NCBI RefSeq assembly: GCF_005869935.1
Contig: NZ_SZQF01000003.1
Coordinates: forward strand, 245,265 to 309,264
Source: Winogradskyella algicola
GTDB lineage: Bacteria > Bacteroidota > Bacteroidia > Flavobacteriales > Flavobacteriaceae
Reading direction: 5' to 3'
Length of the DNA: 64,000 nucleotides
In this document: positions 8,477 to 17,351 of the stretch, in pieces
Layout: every line of letters starts with the position of its first letter
Numbering within the stretch: position 1 is the first letter of the stretch
The notes under the pieces: generated by a model
The model's input: only the letters and a program-made list of their open reading frames with translations
The model's database searches: none
Told to the model about the DNA's origin: nothing
Position numbers and translations under genes: made by a program

Positions 8477-9125
8477 AGACAACCTTCAAAACATAAAATC
8501 TGGCATACCAGAACATGTTACTCTAGTTGCGGTTTCTAAAACCAAACCTGTTAGTGATTTAATGGAAGCTTATGATGCTGGTCAGCGAATTTTTGGCGAA
8601 AACAAAATTCAGGAAATGGTTGAAAAATATGAACAAATGCCAAAGGATATACAATGGCATATGATTGGACATGTTCAACGTAACAAAGTGAAATACATGG
8701 CTGAGTTTGTCAGCTTAATTCACGGTGTTGACAGCTTTAAACTTCTAAAAGAAATTAATAAACAGGCTAAAAAGTACGATAGAGTCATCAACTGTTTGCT
8801 TCAAATAAAAATTGCTGATGAGGATAGTAAATTCGGCATGTCTGCAAATGATGCTACTACACTTTTACATTCAGATGAGTTTTCAGAATTAAAAAACATT
8901 GAAATTGTTGGTCTCATGGGAATGGCAACATTTACAGATAATATGGCACAAGTAGAAAACGAATTTAGATTTCTAAAAACTACTTTTGACAAACTTAAAA
9001 CTCAGAACTCAGAACTCAAAATTTTAAGTATGGGCATGAGTGGCGATTATAAGCTAGCAATAGAATGTGGTAGTACTATGATACGCGTGGGAAGTAGTAT
9101 CTTTGGCGCAAGAAATTATCATTAA
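8466..9125 (+). CDS. yggS: YggS-family pyridoxal-phosphate-binding protein
   Basis: A 219-residue single-domain alanine-racemase-fold protein. The PLP Lys lies in LVAVSKTKP, followed by FGENKIQEM, WHMIGHVQRNKVK, and the C-terminal phosphate-binding SMGMSGDYKLAIECGSTMIRVGSSIFG. Members are non-catalytic or weakly catalytic PLP carriers that maintain vitamin B6 and amino-acid/keto-acid balance. The length is normal. It overlaps DUF1015 and is followed after 19 nt by the nuclease gene, so the three are probably one transcript. Confidence 0.95.
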   Translation: MSIKDNLQNIKSGIPEHVTLVAVSKTKPVSDLMEAYDAGQRIFGENKIQEMVEKYEQMPKDIQWHMIGHVQRNKVKYMAEFVSLIHGVDSFKLLKEINKQAKKYDRVINCLLQIKIADEDSKFGMSANDATTLLHSDEFSELKNIEIVGLMGMATFTDNMAQVENEFRFLKTTFDKLKTQNSELKILSMGMSGDYKLAIECGSTMIRVGSSIFGARNYH

Positions 9126-9144
9126 ATAAAATATACAATACCCT

Positions 9145-10506
9145 ATTTACGCAATACTAGACATAGAAACCACAGGTGGTAAGTACAATGAAGAAGGTAT
9201 AACTGAGATTGCTATTTACCGTTTTGATGGTCATAAAGTAACCGATCAGTTCATTTCTCTTGTAAATCCTGAGCGTGAAATTCAACCTTTTGTGGTTAAT
9301 CTTACTGGTATTAATTCTAACATGCTCAAAAATGCGCCTAAATTCTATGAGGTAGCAAAACGTATTGTTGAAATTACAGAAGATTGTATTATTGTAGCTC
9401 ACAATTCAGATTTTGATTATCGCATTCTAAAAACTGAGTTCAGACGCTTAGGTTTTCCCTTTAAGCGAAAGACATTATGCACAGTAGAATTGTCTCAACA
9501 GCTTATTCCAAATATGGAATCTTATAGCTTGGGTAAATTAACCAGAGCTTTAGGAATTCCTGTAAGTGACAGACATAGAGCTAATGGTGATGCGTTAGCA
9601 ACTGTAAAATTGTTTAAAATGTTGCTTAGTAAAGACTCTGATAAAAAGATTATTAAGCAAGCTGTAAAAGTTGAACAAAAATCTAAGTTAGCACCAAACC
9701 TAAAAGAGATTATCGAAGCGTTACCGAGTGAAACAGGTGTTTACTACATTCATGATGCCAATGGTGATATTATTTACATTGGAAAGAGTAATAACATAAG
9801 AAAACGTATAACACAGCACTTTACCAACAAAAACTCAAAATCTAAAAAAATTCAGGTCAAAGTTGCTGCAGTAACCTATGAAAAAACCGGTAGCGAACTA
9901 GTTGCACTTTTAAAAGAAAGTGAAGAAATAAAAGCCAATAAACCTATTTTAAACAGAGCGTTAAAGCGAAATCAATTTACGCAAGGGCTTTATAGTTTTA
10001 CTGATGATAAGGGTTATGTAAATCTTCGAATCAGTTCAATCAAAAAAGATGAAAAGCCAATTACCACTTTTACCAATAGAAAAAGTGGAATTTCATTTAT
10101 AAATAAAATGGTTGAAACTTATGAACTATGCACTAAGCTTTGTGGCTTAGAAAAAACAGAATCGAGTTGCTTTAACTATGGTATTGAGGAATGTTTTGGT
10201 GCTTGTATACAAAACGAACTGCCAGAAGTATACAATAAACGAGCAAATGCAGTTATAGAAAAAAATACTTATGACAATAAGGATATGATTCTCATTGACA
10301 GAGGAAGATATATTGATGAAAAAAGCGTCATCTTAATAGAAGATGGTGTGTTTAAAGGTCTTGGTTTTTTTGATTTAAACCATCAAATTAATAATCGAGA
10401 AATTTTAGAATCTCTCATAACCCCAATGCAAAACGATAGAGATACTCAGCATATCATACAAAGCTATATGCGAAGAAATAAACGTCTCAAAGTTGTGCAA
10501 TTGTAA
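9145..10506 (+). CDS. DnaQ-type 3'-5' exonuclease fused to a GIY-YIG nuclease domain, non-ATG start
   Basis: A two-domain nuclease of 453 residues. Residues 1-160 form a DEDDh exonuclease with DIETTG (Asp6, Glu8), VAHNSDFDY around 86-92, and HRANGD (His144, Asp149). Residues about 190-280 form a UvrC/Cho-like GIY-YIG domain (GVYYIH near 198, IIYIGKS near 210), then a cysteine-containing tail like that in Cho/UvrC-related proteins. The first GTG in frame is codon 50, which would delete the catalytic DxE. An in-frame TAA at 9127-9129 leaves only ATA (9133) or ATT (9145) as starts. ATT is chosen because Met-Tyr-Ala-Ile-Leu-Asp fits the usual N-terminus. Likely DNA repair; partner or substrate not known. 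Confidence 0.82.
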   Translation: MYAILDIETTGGKYNEEGITEIAIYRFDGHKVTDQFISLVNPEREIQPFVVNLTGINSNMLKNAPKFYEVAKRIVEITEDCIIVAHNSDFDYRILKTEFRRLGFPFKRKTLCTVELSQQLIPNMESYSLGKLTRALGIPVSDRHRANGDALATVKLFKMLLSKDSDKKIIKQAVKVEQKSKLAPNLKEIIEALPSETGVYYIHDANGDIIYIGKSNNIRKRITQHFTNKNSKSKKIQVKVAAVTYEKTGSELVALLKESEEIKANKPILNRALKRNQFTQGLYSFTDDKGYVNLRISSIKKDEKPITTFTNRKSGISFINKMVETYELCTKLCGLEKTESSCFNYGIEECFGACIQNELPEVYNKRANAVIEKNTYDNKDMILIDRGRYIDEKSVILIEDGVFKGLGFFDLNHQINNREILESLITPMQNDRDTQHIIQSYMRRNKRLKVVQL

Positions 10507-10536
10507 GAGTAAGGTTACTTTTTGTATTTTTAAAAC

Positions 10537-11424
10537 GTGGAATCAGAAAACAAACATAATTGGAGAACAAAACTGCATGAAATAATTTATGAAGCAGATA
10601 CTCCTGCAGGAAAATTATTTGATGTCATATTGCTTATAGCTATACTTGCAAGTATAATTTTAGTAATGCTAGAAAGTGTAAGCAGTATAGATGCCAAATA
10701 CCATACTCTTTTAAATGTTGGCGAGTGGATAATTACAATACTTTTCACCATAGAATACATCACAAGAATTATAACGGTAAATAAGCCTCTAAAATATATT
10801 ACCAGTTTTTATGGCATTATAGATTTACTCTCAACCATACCAAAATATCTATCATTTTTCTTTGTTGGATCTCAAGCACTGGTTACTTTACGTGCATTAC
10901 GTCTATTACGAGTTTTCAGAATATTGAAGCTAGCTCGCTACTTAGGCGCTTCAAATCAGCTCAAAGAATCGATTATTGCGAGCAGAGTAAAAATTTTAGT
11001 GTTTCTATTTGCAGTATTGGTGTCTTCCGTAATTTTTGGTACAATAATGTACCTTGTAGAAGGTGAGGAAAATGGTTTTACTAATATCCCCAAAAGTGTC
11101 TATTGGTGTATTGTTACTCTAACTACAGTGGGTTTTGGCGATATCGCTCCACAAACAGCTCTAGGCCAGTTTATAACAACAATTATAATGATTTTGGGTT
11201 ATGGTATCATTGCAGTGCCAACAGGAATAGTTTCTGCTGAATATGCAAGAAGTGTAAATAAAGCCGCTAAAAATAATGGCGAAAAAACGCTCAACAGTCC
11301 TGAACCAACCCATCAACCTGTGGTAGATACTAATTCGCAATGTTGTATAAACTGTTTGGCAGAGAAGCATCAAGATGGTGCTTTATATTGCCATAAATGT
11401 GGATGCAAACTTCATCATGACTAA
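10537..11424 (+). CDS. Voltage-gated K+ channel (Kv type) with C-terminal zinc ribbon
   Basis: A 295-residue ion channel starting at GTG. It has S1-S4 (TM segments around 27-46, 59-77, 88-106, then an arginine-rich S4 with LRALRLLRVFRILKLARYLG), S5, a pore helix with the TVGFGD selectivity filter, and S6. This architecture is a six-TM tetrameric potassium channel. Unusually the tail ends in a rubredoxin-like zinc ribbon: C270-x2-C273 and C285-x2-C288. A cytoplasmic ribbon could assist assembly or sense metal or redox state, but that is inference. The last 8 nt overlap miaA, so the two genes are translationally linked. Confidence 0.88.
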   Translation: MESENKHNWRTKLHEIIYEADTPAGKLFDVILLIAILASIILVMLESVSSIDAKYHTLLNVGEWIITILFTIEYITRIITVNKPLKYITSFYGIIDLLSTIPKYLSFFFVGSQALVTLRALRLLRVFRILKLARYLGASNQLKESIIASRVKILVFLFAVLVSSVIFGTIMYLVEGEENGFTNIPKSVYWCIVTLTTVGFGDIAPQTALGQFITTIIMILGYGIIAVPTGIVSAEYARSVNKAAKNNGEKTLNSPEPTHQPVVDTNSQCCINCLAEKHQDGALYCHKCGCKLHHD

Positions 11425-12319
11425 AATCATTATTTCTATAGTTGGCCCTACTGCCATTGGCAAAACTGCTTTAAGTATAAAATTAGCTCAGCATTTTAAT
11501 ACAGAAATTATATCAGCCGATTCTCGTCAGTTTTTTAAAGAAATGACTGTTGGGACTGCTGTACCTTCTACTGAGGAGTTAAATGCGGCAAAACATCATT
11601 TTATTCAACATATATCAATAAAAGAAAATTACAGTGTTGGGGATTTTGAACGTGATGCTATCTCAAAAATTGAATCCATTCATAAAAATAATGATATAGC
11701 GATAATGGTTGGTGGCTCTGGTCTTTATGTAAAAGCTGTAACTAAGGGACTTGACCATTTTCCTGATATAGAAGAACATATTCGATTAGAATTAAATGAA
11801 CGTTTAGAGCTTGAAGGCTTAAAAACATTACAGAACCAATTAAAAGAATTAGACCCAAAAGCATACGATACTATTGCTATTGATAATCCGCAACGATTAA
11901 TAAGAGCTTTAGAAATTTGCATAGGTTCTGGGAAAGCTTATTCTTCATTTTTAACAAATCCGGACAAGGCAAGACCTTTTAAAGTTATTAGCATTGGCCT
12001 AAATGCTGAACGTTCTACTATTTACAACAGAATTAACCAGCGTGTGGATATAATGGTAAATGAAGGATTAGTTGTAGAGGCAAAACAGCTAATACCATAT
12101 AAACACCTCAATGCTCTAAATACAGTAGGCTACAAGGAATTATTTAAATATTTTGAAGGCGAATGGACTCTTGATTTTGCTATTTCAGAAATAAAGAAAA
12201 AGACTAGGCGCTTTGCCAAACGCCAACTAACATGGTTTAGAAAAGATGATACTATTAAATGGTTTGATTATACCACAAACACAGATGATATAACCAATTA
12301 TATAGAAAAAAGATTATAA
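11417..12319 (+). CDS. miaA: tRNA dimethylallyltransferase
   Basis: A 300-residue enzyme from the chosen start MTKIIIS. It transfers a dimethylallyl group to N6 of A37 in tRNAs that read codons starting with U. The P-loop GPTAIGKT is at about 9-16, followed by ISADSRQFFKEMTVGTA, the HHFI(Q)H segment, GGSGLYVKAV, and the C-terminal RRFAKRQLTWFRKD that contacts tRNA. A longer reading frame would run back into the channel gene and has no family support. It is followed by a strong terminator shared with the convergent response regulator gene. Confidence 0.96.
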   Translation: MTKIIISIVGPTAIGKTALSIKLAQHFNTEIISADSRQFFKEMTVGTAVPSTEELNAAKHHFIQHISIKENYSVGDFERDAISKIESIHKNNDIAIMVGGSGLYVKAVTKGLDHFPDIEEHIRLELNERLELEGLKTLQNQLKELDPKAYDTIAIDNPQRLIRALEICIGSGKAYSSFLTNPDKARPFKVISIGLNAERSTIYNRINQRVDIMVNEGLVVEAKQLIPYKHLNALNTVGYKELFKYFEGEWTLDFAISEIKKKTRRFAKRQLTWFRKDDTIKWFDYTTNTDDITNYIEKRL

Positions 12320-12321
12320 AA

Positions 12322-12347
12322 AAATCCGATGCAAATGCATCGGATTT
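12322..12347. terminator. Bidirectional terminator between miaA and the response regulator
   Basis: A perfect 12-bp stem (AAATCCGATGCA / TGCATCGGATTT) with a 2-nt loop between two convergent genes, with A/T runs on both sides. Confidence 0.85.
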
Positions 12348-12356
12348 CTGTTTCTA

Positions 12357-13070
12357 TTAATTTTCTTTATCATTCACTACTAGTCTAAAGCCTTCACCAT
12401 GAATGTTGAGGATTTCAACTTTAGGATCAGGTTTTAAATACTTACGCAACTTAGCAATATATACATCCATACTACGAGATGTAAAGTAATTATCATCTCT
12501 CCAAATTTTTGTCAATGCTAGTTCTCTTGGCATTAAATCATTTTCGTGCAATGCCAATAAGCGCAATAATTCGTTTTCTTTTGGTGATAATTTTGTTGGT
12601 TCACCACCATCAAACTTTAAGAAACGAAGCTTAGAATTAAGATCAAAACGACCAATTTTAAATTCAAACTGCTTACTATCTGCAACAGAATCAGTTGCCT
12701 TACGCTGCATTATTGCTTTAATTTTCATTAATAGCACTTCGCTATCAAAAGGCTTATTAAGATAGTCGTCTGCACCAACCTTGTAACCTTTAAGCACATC
12801 GTCTTTCATTGCCTTAGCGGTTAGGAATATAATTGGCACATCTGTGTTTTTTTCGCGTATTTCTTTTGCTAGTGTAAATCCATCCTTGTAAGGCATCATT
12901 ACATCCAAGATACAAAGATCGTAATCGTCTTTTTTGAACTTTTCAAAACCTTCCATTCCATTTTTGGCATGGACAACGTCATAATCGTTCATCATTAAAT
13001 AATCTTTTAAAACAGTTCCAAAATTTGGATCGTCTTCTACCAAAAGAATTTTCTTGTTTTGTTCTTCCAT
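12357..13070 (-). CDS. OmpR/PhoB-family response regulator
   Basis: A 237-residue response regulator. The receiver domain (about 8-122) has the acidic pair VEDD at 11-14, the phospho-acceptor Asp56 in CILDVMMP, and the conserved Lys in NKPFD. The C-terminal winged-helix domain (about 140-232) has KLSPKENELLRLL and SRSMDVYIAKLRKYL. It pairs with the histidine kinase gene directly upstream (9 nt), and the pair resembles RprXY of Bacteroides. Regulated genes cannot be told from the sequence. Confidence 0.93.
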   Translation of the reverse strand: MEEQNKKILLVEDDPNFGTVLKDYLMMNDYDVVHAKNGMEGFEKFKKDDYDLCILDVMMPYKDGFTLAKEIREKNTDVPIIFLTAKAMKDDVLKGYKVGADDYLNKPFDSEVLLMKIKAIMQRKATDSVADSKQFEFKIGRFDLNSKLRFLKFDGGEPTKLSPKENELLRLLALHENDLMPRELALTKIWRDDNYFTSRSMDVYIAKLRKYLKPDPKVEILNIHGEGFRLVVNDKEN

Positions 13071-13079
13071 GATTCGTTT

Positions 13080-14648
13080 TTATGATATTAATGGTAGTTT
13101 TATTATAAAAGTACTACCCTTTCCTTTTTCACTTTCTACTGATATATGACCTTGATGGTCATCTACTATTCGTTTTACATAGGCTAATCCCAACCCATGC
13201 CCTTTAACATTATGTACATTTCCTGTGTGCTCTCTGTAAAATTTTTCAAACACACGCTTGGCCACTTGCTTAGACATTCCGTTACCTTGATCGGTAATTT
13301 TTAGAATAACGTTATTACCAGCGTTTTCTGTAAAAACGTCTATTTTTGGCTCATCATCTGAATACTTAACAGCATTATCTAGAATATTAACTATAACATT
13401 TGTAAAGTGCGACTCATTTGCTAAAACCGAGGTTTTATCTGCATTAAGATGTGCTTTTACATATCCTTTTCTGTCTTCTACAATCAACTCAATGTGTGTT
13501 ATCGCATCTTCAACTAAGTCGTGTAACTCTAATCGTTCCTTACTTATGTTAAGTTCGTTCTTTTCTAGTTTAGATATACGCAATACATTTTCTACTTGTG
13601 CATGCATACGTTTATTTTCGTCCTTTATCATTCCTAAATAACGCTTCACTTTATCTTGATCAGCAATAATTTTTGGATTTTTTATAGCATCTAAAGCTAA
13701 ATTTATTGTGGCTATTGGTGTTTTAAACTCATGCGTCATGTTGTTGATAAAATCTGTTTTTATCTGTGATATCTGACGTTGTCTTATTAATTGATAAATG
13801 GCACTAGAATAGGCAATAATTATAACACCTGTAAATACTATGGATAACACAATCATTTTAAGTATTGTAGATATTAAAAACTTTTTTCTTTCTGGGAAAT
13901 CTACATAAAGCCTATAACTACTTTCATTATTAGTATCTAAGAACACCGGAACTCCTAAAAAGGCATTACTTTTTTCAAAGTTTCTGGTCTGTACTTTGGT
14001 TGCTAAATCATCATCATAAATAGCAAATTCAAAATTTATATCTATTCCTTCATCTTTAAGATGTCTCTTCAGTAAAGTCTCTACCTGCAATGCACTGACA
14101 CGCTTATATATAGGCACTTCGCGCAATTGTGTTTTAAAAGAATCTTCATAAGCTTTTTTATCTATGTCTGAAAGATTAGAAAATTCCACTAAGGTTTTGG
14201 TAGGTTTAATTCCTAAATTACCATCTAATCGCGATCTCTCAAAGTACTCTGTTGTACGCTCACTAGTAAAATTACTGATATCTATACTGTCTGTATCAAT
14301 TTCAAAGAACAAAGAAGGCACCTTAAAACGCTCTTCTAAAATAGTATTACGATGGATAATGGTTTGATCATTAACATCATCTTCAGTCGTAATATATAAT
14401 TGTCTTATTATGGTGGAATCTGGCTTTTTATTATTTTCTATATACGGTTGTATATTGGCATAATACTTCCTAATCTCGTAATCTTGAATGTCTCTAGATA
14501 CAAAGCTTAAAGCTCTAGTAACACTTCTTGTAAAATTCTTTTCTTCATTCTCTAAACTATTATTTATAAAGAATGATTGTACAAAGATTATACCTATGAG
14601 CGATAGGCTCATTAAAACCACCAATAAGATGAATAGTTTTTTACTCAT
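13080..14648 (-). CDS. Membrane sensor histidine kinase (partner of the adjacent regulator)
   Basis: A 522-residue kinase with TM1 (about 5-28), a periplasmic sensor region of about 230 residues, and TM2 (about 260-283). HisKA follows with the H-box NNMTHEFKTPIA (phospho-acceptor His306), then HATPase_c with the N-box IVNILDNAVKYS, GNGMSKQVAKRVFEKF and GHGLGLAYVKRIV. No HAMP domain is evident. The long periplasmic domain has no motif I recognise. It lies 66 nt after coaE and 9 nt before the regulator gene on the same strand. Confidence 0.93.
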   Translation of the reverse strand: MSKKLFILLVVLMSLSLIGIIFVQSFFINNSLENEEKNFTRSVTRALSFVSRDIQDYEIRKYYANIQPYIENNKKPDSTIIRQLYITTEDDVNDQTIIHRNTILEERFKVPSLFFEIDTDSIDISNFTSERTTEYFERSRLDGNLGIKPTKTLVEFSNLSDIDKKAYEDSFKTQLREVPIYKRVSALQVETLLKRHLKDEGIDINFEFAIYDDDLATKVQTRNFEKSNAFLGVPVFLDTNNESSYRLYVDFPERKKFLISTILKMIVLSIVFTGVIIIAYSSAIYQLIRQRQISQIKTDFINNMTHEFKTPIATINLALDAIKNPKIIADQDKVKRYLGMIKDENKRMHAQVENVLRISKLEKNELNISKERLELHDLVEDAITHIELIVEDRKGYVKAHLNADKTSVLANESHFTNVIVNILDNAVKYSDDEPKIDVFTENAGNNVILKITDQGNGMSKQVAKRVFEKFYREHTGNVHNVKGHGLGLAYVKRIVDDHQGHISVESEKGKGSTFIIKLPLIS

Positions 14649-14714
14649 CAGCCAAATTTAACATTTTAACATTTAGCACAAATTATGTTTAACCTTACAT
14701 TAACAATCAGAAGA

Positions 14715-15308
14715 TTATTGCTGTTTAGTTTTTTGAAGTAATGCTTGGTGTATATCCTGTGCTTGTTTCTGTGCCTCTTCCAAATTATTATTTTTAATAA
14801 CAAAATGAGATTTTTTAACCTTCTCTTCATCAGAGAGTTGATTACGAATGATAGATTCTATCTTCTCTTTTGAAGTGTTATCGCGTTGCATAACGCGTTC
14901 TATTCTTAAATTTTCATCAGCTATAACTGTAATAATATAATCGTATTGGTATTCTAGGTTATTTTCAAAAATTATGGCAGCTTCCTTAATAATGTAAGGT
15001 GTGTCTTGTTTTTTTAGCCAGCGTTTAAAATGTGAAGCTACTTTTGGGTGTACAACAGCATTCATTTGAGATAGCAAGGTTTTGTCACTAAAAATCTTAG
15101 ATGCTAAAAATTCTCTATTTAAAATACCATTTTTATATGCATTCTCACCAAAAAGCGCTGTAAGCTTTCGTTTTATAACTTTAGACCTGTTCATTAGAGC
15201 TTTAGCTTCTTTATCTGCAATATACACAGGTACCCCTTGAGATTGAAACCATTTAGCTATGGTTGTTTTACCACTTCCTATTCCACCTGTTAAACCAACT
15301 ACAATCAT
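14715..15308 (-). CDS. coaE: Dephospho-CoA kinase
   Basis: A 197-residue P-loop kinase that phosphorylates the 3'-hydroxyl of dephospho-CoA, the last step of CoA synthesis. The Walker A GGIGSGKT is at residues 8-15; VYIADKEAK follows, then VVHPKVASHFKRW, and EAAIIFENNLE, all typical of CoaE. The length is normal. It starts 1 nt after the YbbR-like gene ends, so they are in one operon. coaBC, for an earlier step of the pathway, is elsewhere in the window. Confidence 0.95.
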   Translation of the reverse strand: MIVVGLTGGIGSGKTTIAKWFQSQGVPVYIADKEAKALMNRSKVIKRKLTALFGENAYKNGILNREFLASKIFSDKTLLSQMNAVVHPKVASHFKRWLKKQDTPYIIKEAAIIFENNLEYQYDYIITVIADENLRIERVMQRDNTSKEKIESIIRNQLSDEEKVKKSHFVIKNNNLEEAQKQAQDIHQALLQKTKQQ

Positions 15309-15309
15309 A

Positions 15310-16266
15310 TTATAATCTTATAAAATCTATACGCTTCTGCTTAACATTTATACGCTTTACAAACTCTGGGAGTTTAGTAACCCTAGGTGTAAAATAAGTT
15401 TGGCCTTCGTTTACTTCATTATAATCACATTCAACAAGAAAATCAGAAGCTTTAATTTGATTAAAACTTTCTAAATCTACATAATAGGAAAGCGTAACCG
15501 TTTTAGGAAAGTAATTAATAAGAACATCTTTTGGTTTATTAATTATTGTCAGTGGCACCTCCATTTTACCTTCCGTGAAACGTTTCACTTCTGCTTTTAC
15601 ATTTATACTTTTAGGAAAAATTTCGACACCATTTATTTCAGACATAGTAACACTGGCATTAATATCGTTACTAACATTCTTTAGTTTCAAATCATTTGTC
15701 AATACCGAGCTGATATTTGCTATTTTCTCGTAAGGACCAACAATTTTAACGCTATCTATACTTAAATCAAAGTTACCTTTTATATCGAAGCCAGTGGTAT
15801 AATTAATATTCGCTTTTAATTCTATTGGCACAAATTTAGATGCTCTTTTAGAATATGGTATATGCAGCACTTCTGGTTTTAAAGAACGAACTTTGTAAGA
15901 AGACCCTAGCTGCTTTTCTATAAGAAAACTGTTTTCTTGTACCTCGAAAACAAACTCCTTTTCACTTACGGTTATGTCTTCATTGGCATTCAGGGTTATT
16001 GTTTTAGAGTTATTAAAGATATAAGGTACTAATGAAAAACCCTTTGCTTCTACAATAGCATCAATGGTGATAGATGTATCTTTATCAATAATTATTTCTT
16101 CTGCTAGGTTGCTAAACTGTATTTTAAGCTTTATTGTTTGGTTATAATCATTAGAAAGTTTTGAAAAAATCAAAAAGATAAATGCTATGCCAAAAAAGAT
16201 ACTGAAACGATTGATATTTCGCTTTTTAATAAAATCTAATATGCTCAATCTTTTTTTTGAACTCAT
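15310..16266 (-). CDS. YbbR-like (CdaR-type) membrane-anchored protein
   Basis: A 318-residue protein with a short basic cytosolic N-terminus, one TM segment (about 20-37), and an extracytoplasmic region made of beta-rich YbbR-like repeats. Segments such as VPIELKANINYTTGFDI and VPLTIINKPKDVLINYFPKTV, spaced roughly 90 residues apart, support this. In Firmicutes YbbR (CdaR) regulates the diadenylate cyclase CdaA; no cyclase gene is visible here. It lies between the glycosyltransferase (4 nt) and coaE (1 nt) in one operon. Confidence 0.8.
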   Translation of the reverse strand: MSSKKRLSILDFIKKRNINRFSIFFGIAFIFLIFSKLSNDYNQTIKLKIQFSNLAEEIIIDKDTSITIDAIVEAKGFSLVPYIFNNSKTITLNANEDITVSEKEFVFEVQENSFLIEKQLGSSYKVRSLKPEVLHIPYSKRASKFVPIELKANINYTTGFDIKGNFDLSIDSVKIVGPYEKIANISSVLTNDLKLKNVSNDINASVTMSEINGVEIFPKSINVKAEVKRFTEGKMEVPLTIINKPKDVLINYFPKTVTLSYYVDLESFNQIKASDFLVECDYNEVNEGQTYFTPRVTKLPEFVKRINVKQKRIDFIRL

Positions 16267-16270
16267 TTTA

Positions 16271-17275
16271 TCATCTAAAGAATAACTGAGGAAAAGCGTT
16301 TTCTGGCTGCTTACCCAAAATTACAATATTGAATGTAGACCTAATAAACCCGTAACCATAGCCAAAAAACTGAACTAAAATAGCTACTAAAGACAAAATA
16401 GCTACAATCAAACTTCTACTATTAATTAGCGCTAAGATAAAAGCCATAACAAAATAAAAACCATAAAAATATAAAGGTAGTAACATATTAAACATACCAA
16501 GACCTACTGCAATTATAAAACCTAAAGTAAACATAGCAGGAAACCAATATATTAAACTTTTAGACTTTGGGTGCCATTGATTAAGTATTGGACGCACCAT
16601 TCCAAACTTATTTACTTGCTTGTAAAATTTAGACCACGATATTCGACGTTTATGGTATACAAAAGCATTTTCAATTAAAGTTGTTTTAAAACCTAATTTT
16701 AATAGCCTTAAAGATAAATCCGGATCTTCACCAGGATGTATTTTACCAAAGCCACCTGTCTCTAAAAAAGCTTTTTTGGACAAGCCCATATTAAAACTTC
16801 TTGGCTGAAAATCTTTAACTTGTTTCTTCCCTCCCCTAATACCACCAGTTGTAATAAAAGAGGTCATAGCAAAATTGATAGCCTTTTGAAGATTTGAAAA
16901 TGATGGATGTGCTGCATCTGGCCCACCAAAACAATCATAATATGTATTAGAAAGGAACTTTTTTACCTCAATCAAATAATTTGATGGTAAGATAACATCT
17001 GAGTCTAATATTATAAAGTAATTTCCTTTAGCATGCCTCATACCAAAATTTCTAGAATCACCTGGGCCGGAGTTTTCCTTATAGAAATAGGATATACTTA
17101 AATGAGCACTAAAGCTCTTAATAATATCCTCAGACGTAATAGAAGAACCATCTTCAACTATAACTATTTCGTAGTTATAATCACCTTCTAAATGTTTAAA
17201 ACTCTCTAAGAGTTCTTTAATTTCTTCAGGTCTGTTATAAACGGGAATTATAAAAGAAAAATACAGCTTCTCCAT
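16271..17275 (-). CDS. Membrane-associated family 2 glycosyltransferase
   Basis: A 334-residue GT2 enzyme. The GT-A domain begins FSFIIPVYNRPEEIKEL, has VIVEDGS, the metal-binding ILDSDV (DxD-like), and GGFGKIHPGEDPDLSLRL, the acceptor-side motif. Three or four hydrophobic segments follow near the C-terminus (about 235-320), suggesting a lipid-linked or surface polysaccharide acceptor. The start MEKLYFS is chosen because the 12 codons upstream overlap the hairpin terminator of the preceding gene. Donor sugar is unknown. Confidence 0.88.
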   Translation of the reverse strand: MEKLYFSFIIPVYNRPEEIKELLESFKHLEGDYNYEIVIVEDGSSITSEDIIKSFSAHLSISYFYKENSGPGDSRNFGMRHAKGNYFIILDSDVILPSNYLIEVKKFLSNTYYDCFGGPDAAHPSFSNLQKAINFAMTSFITTGGIRGGKKQVKDFQPRSFNMGLSKKAFLETGGFGKIHPGEDPDLSLRLLKLGFKTTLIENAFVYHKRRISWSKFYKQVNKFGMVRPILNQWHPKSKSLIYWFPAMFTLGFIIAVGLGMFNMLLPLYFYGFYFVMAFILALINSRSLIVAILSLVAILVQFFGYGYGFIRSTFNIVILGKQPENAFPQLFFR

Positions 17276-17301
17276 AGCTACAAAAGTAACTAAAGAAAAC
17301 A

Positions 17302-17330
17302 CAAAAGCCACCTTTAATAGGTGGCTTTTG
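17302..17330 (-). terminator. Intrinsic terminator of the 983-residue T9SS gene
   Basis: An 11-bp stem (CAAAAGCCACC / GGTGGCTTTTG) with a 7-nt loop, 22 nt after the stop codon. It separates this gene from the glycosyltransferase operon on the same strand. Confidence 0.8.
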
Positions 17331-17351
17331 ATAATTTATGTTAATCTAAAA

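Noticed and set aside
9157..9402. Minus-strand reading frame over the nuclease N-terminus
   Set aside because: It is antisense to the conserved exonuclease domain, and has no recognisable protein features.
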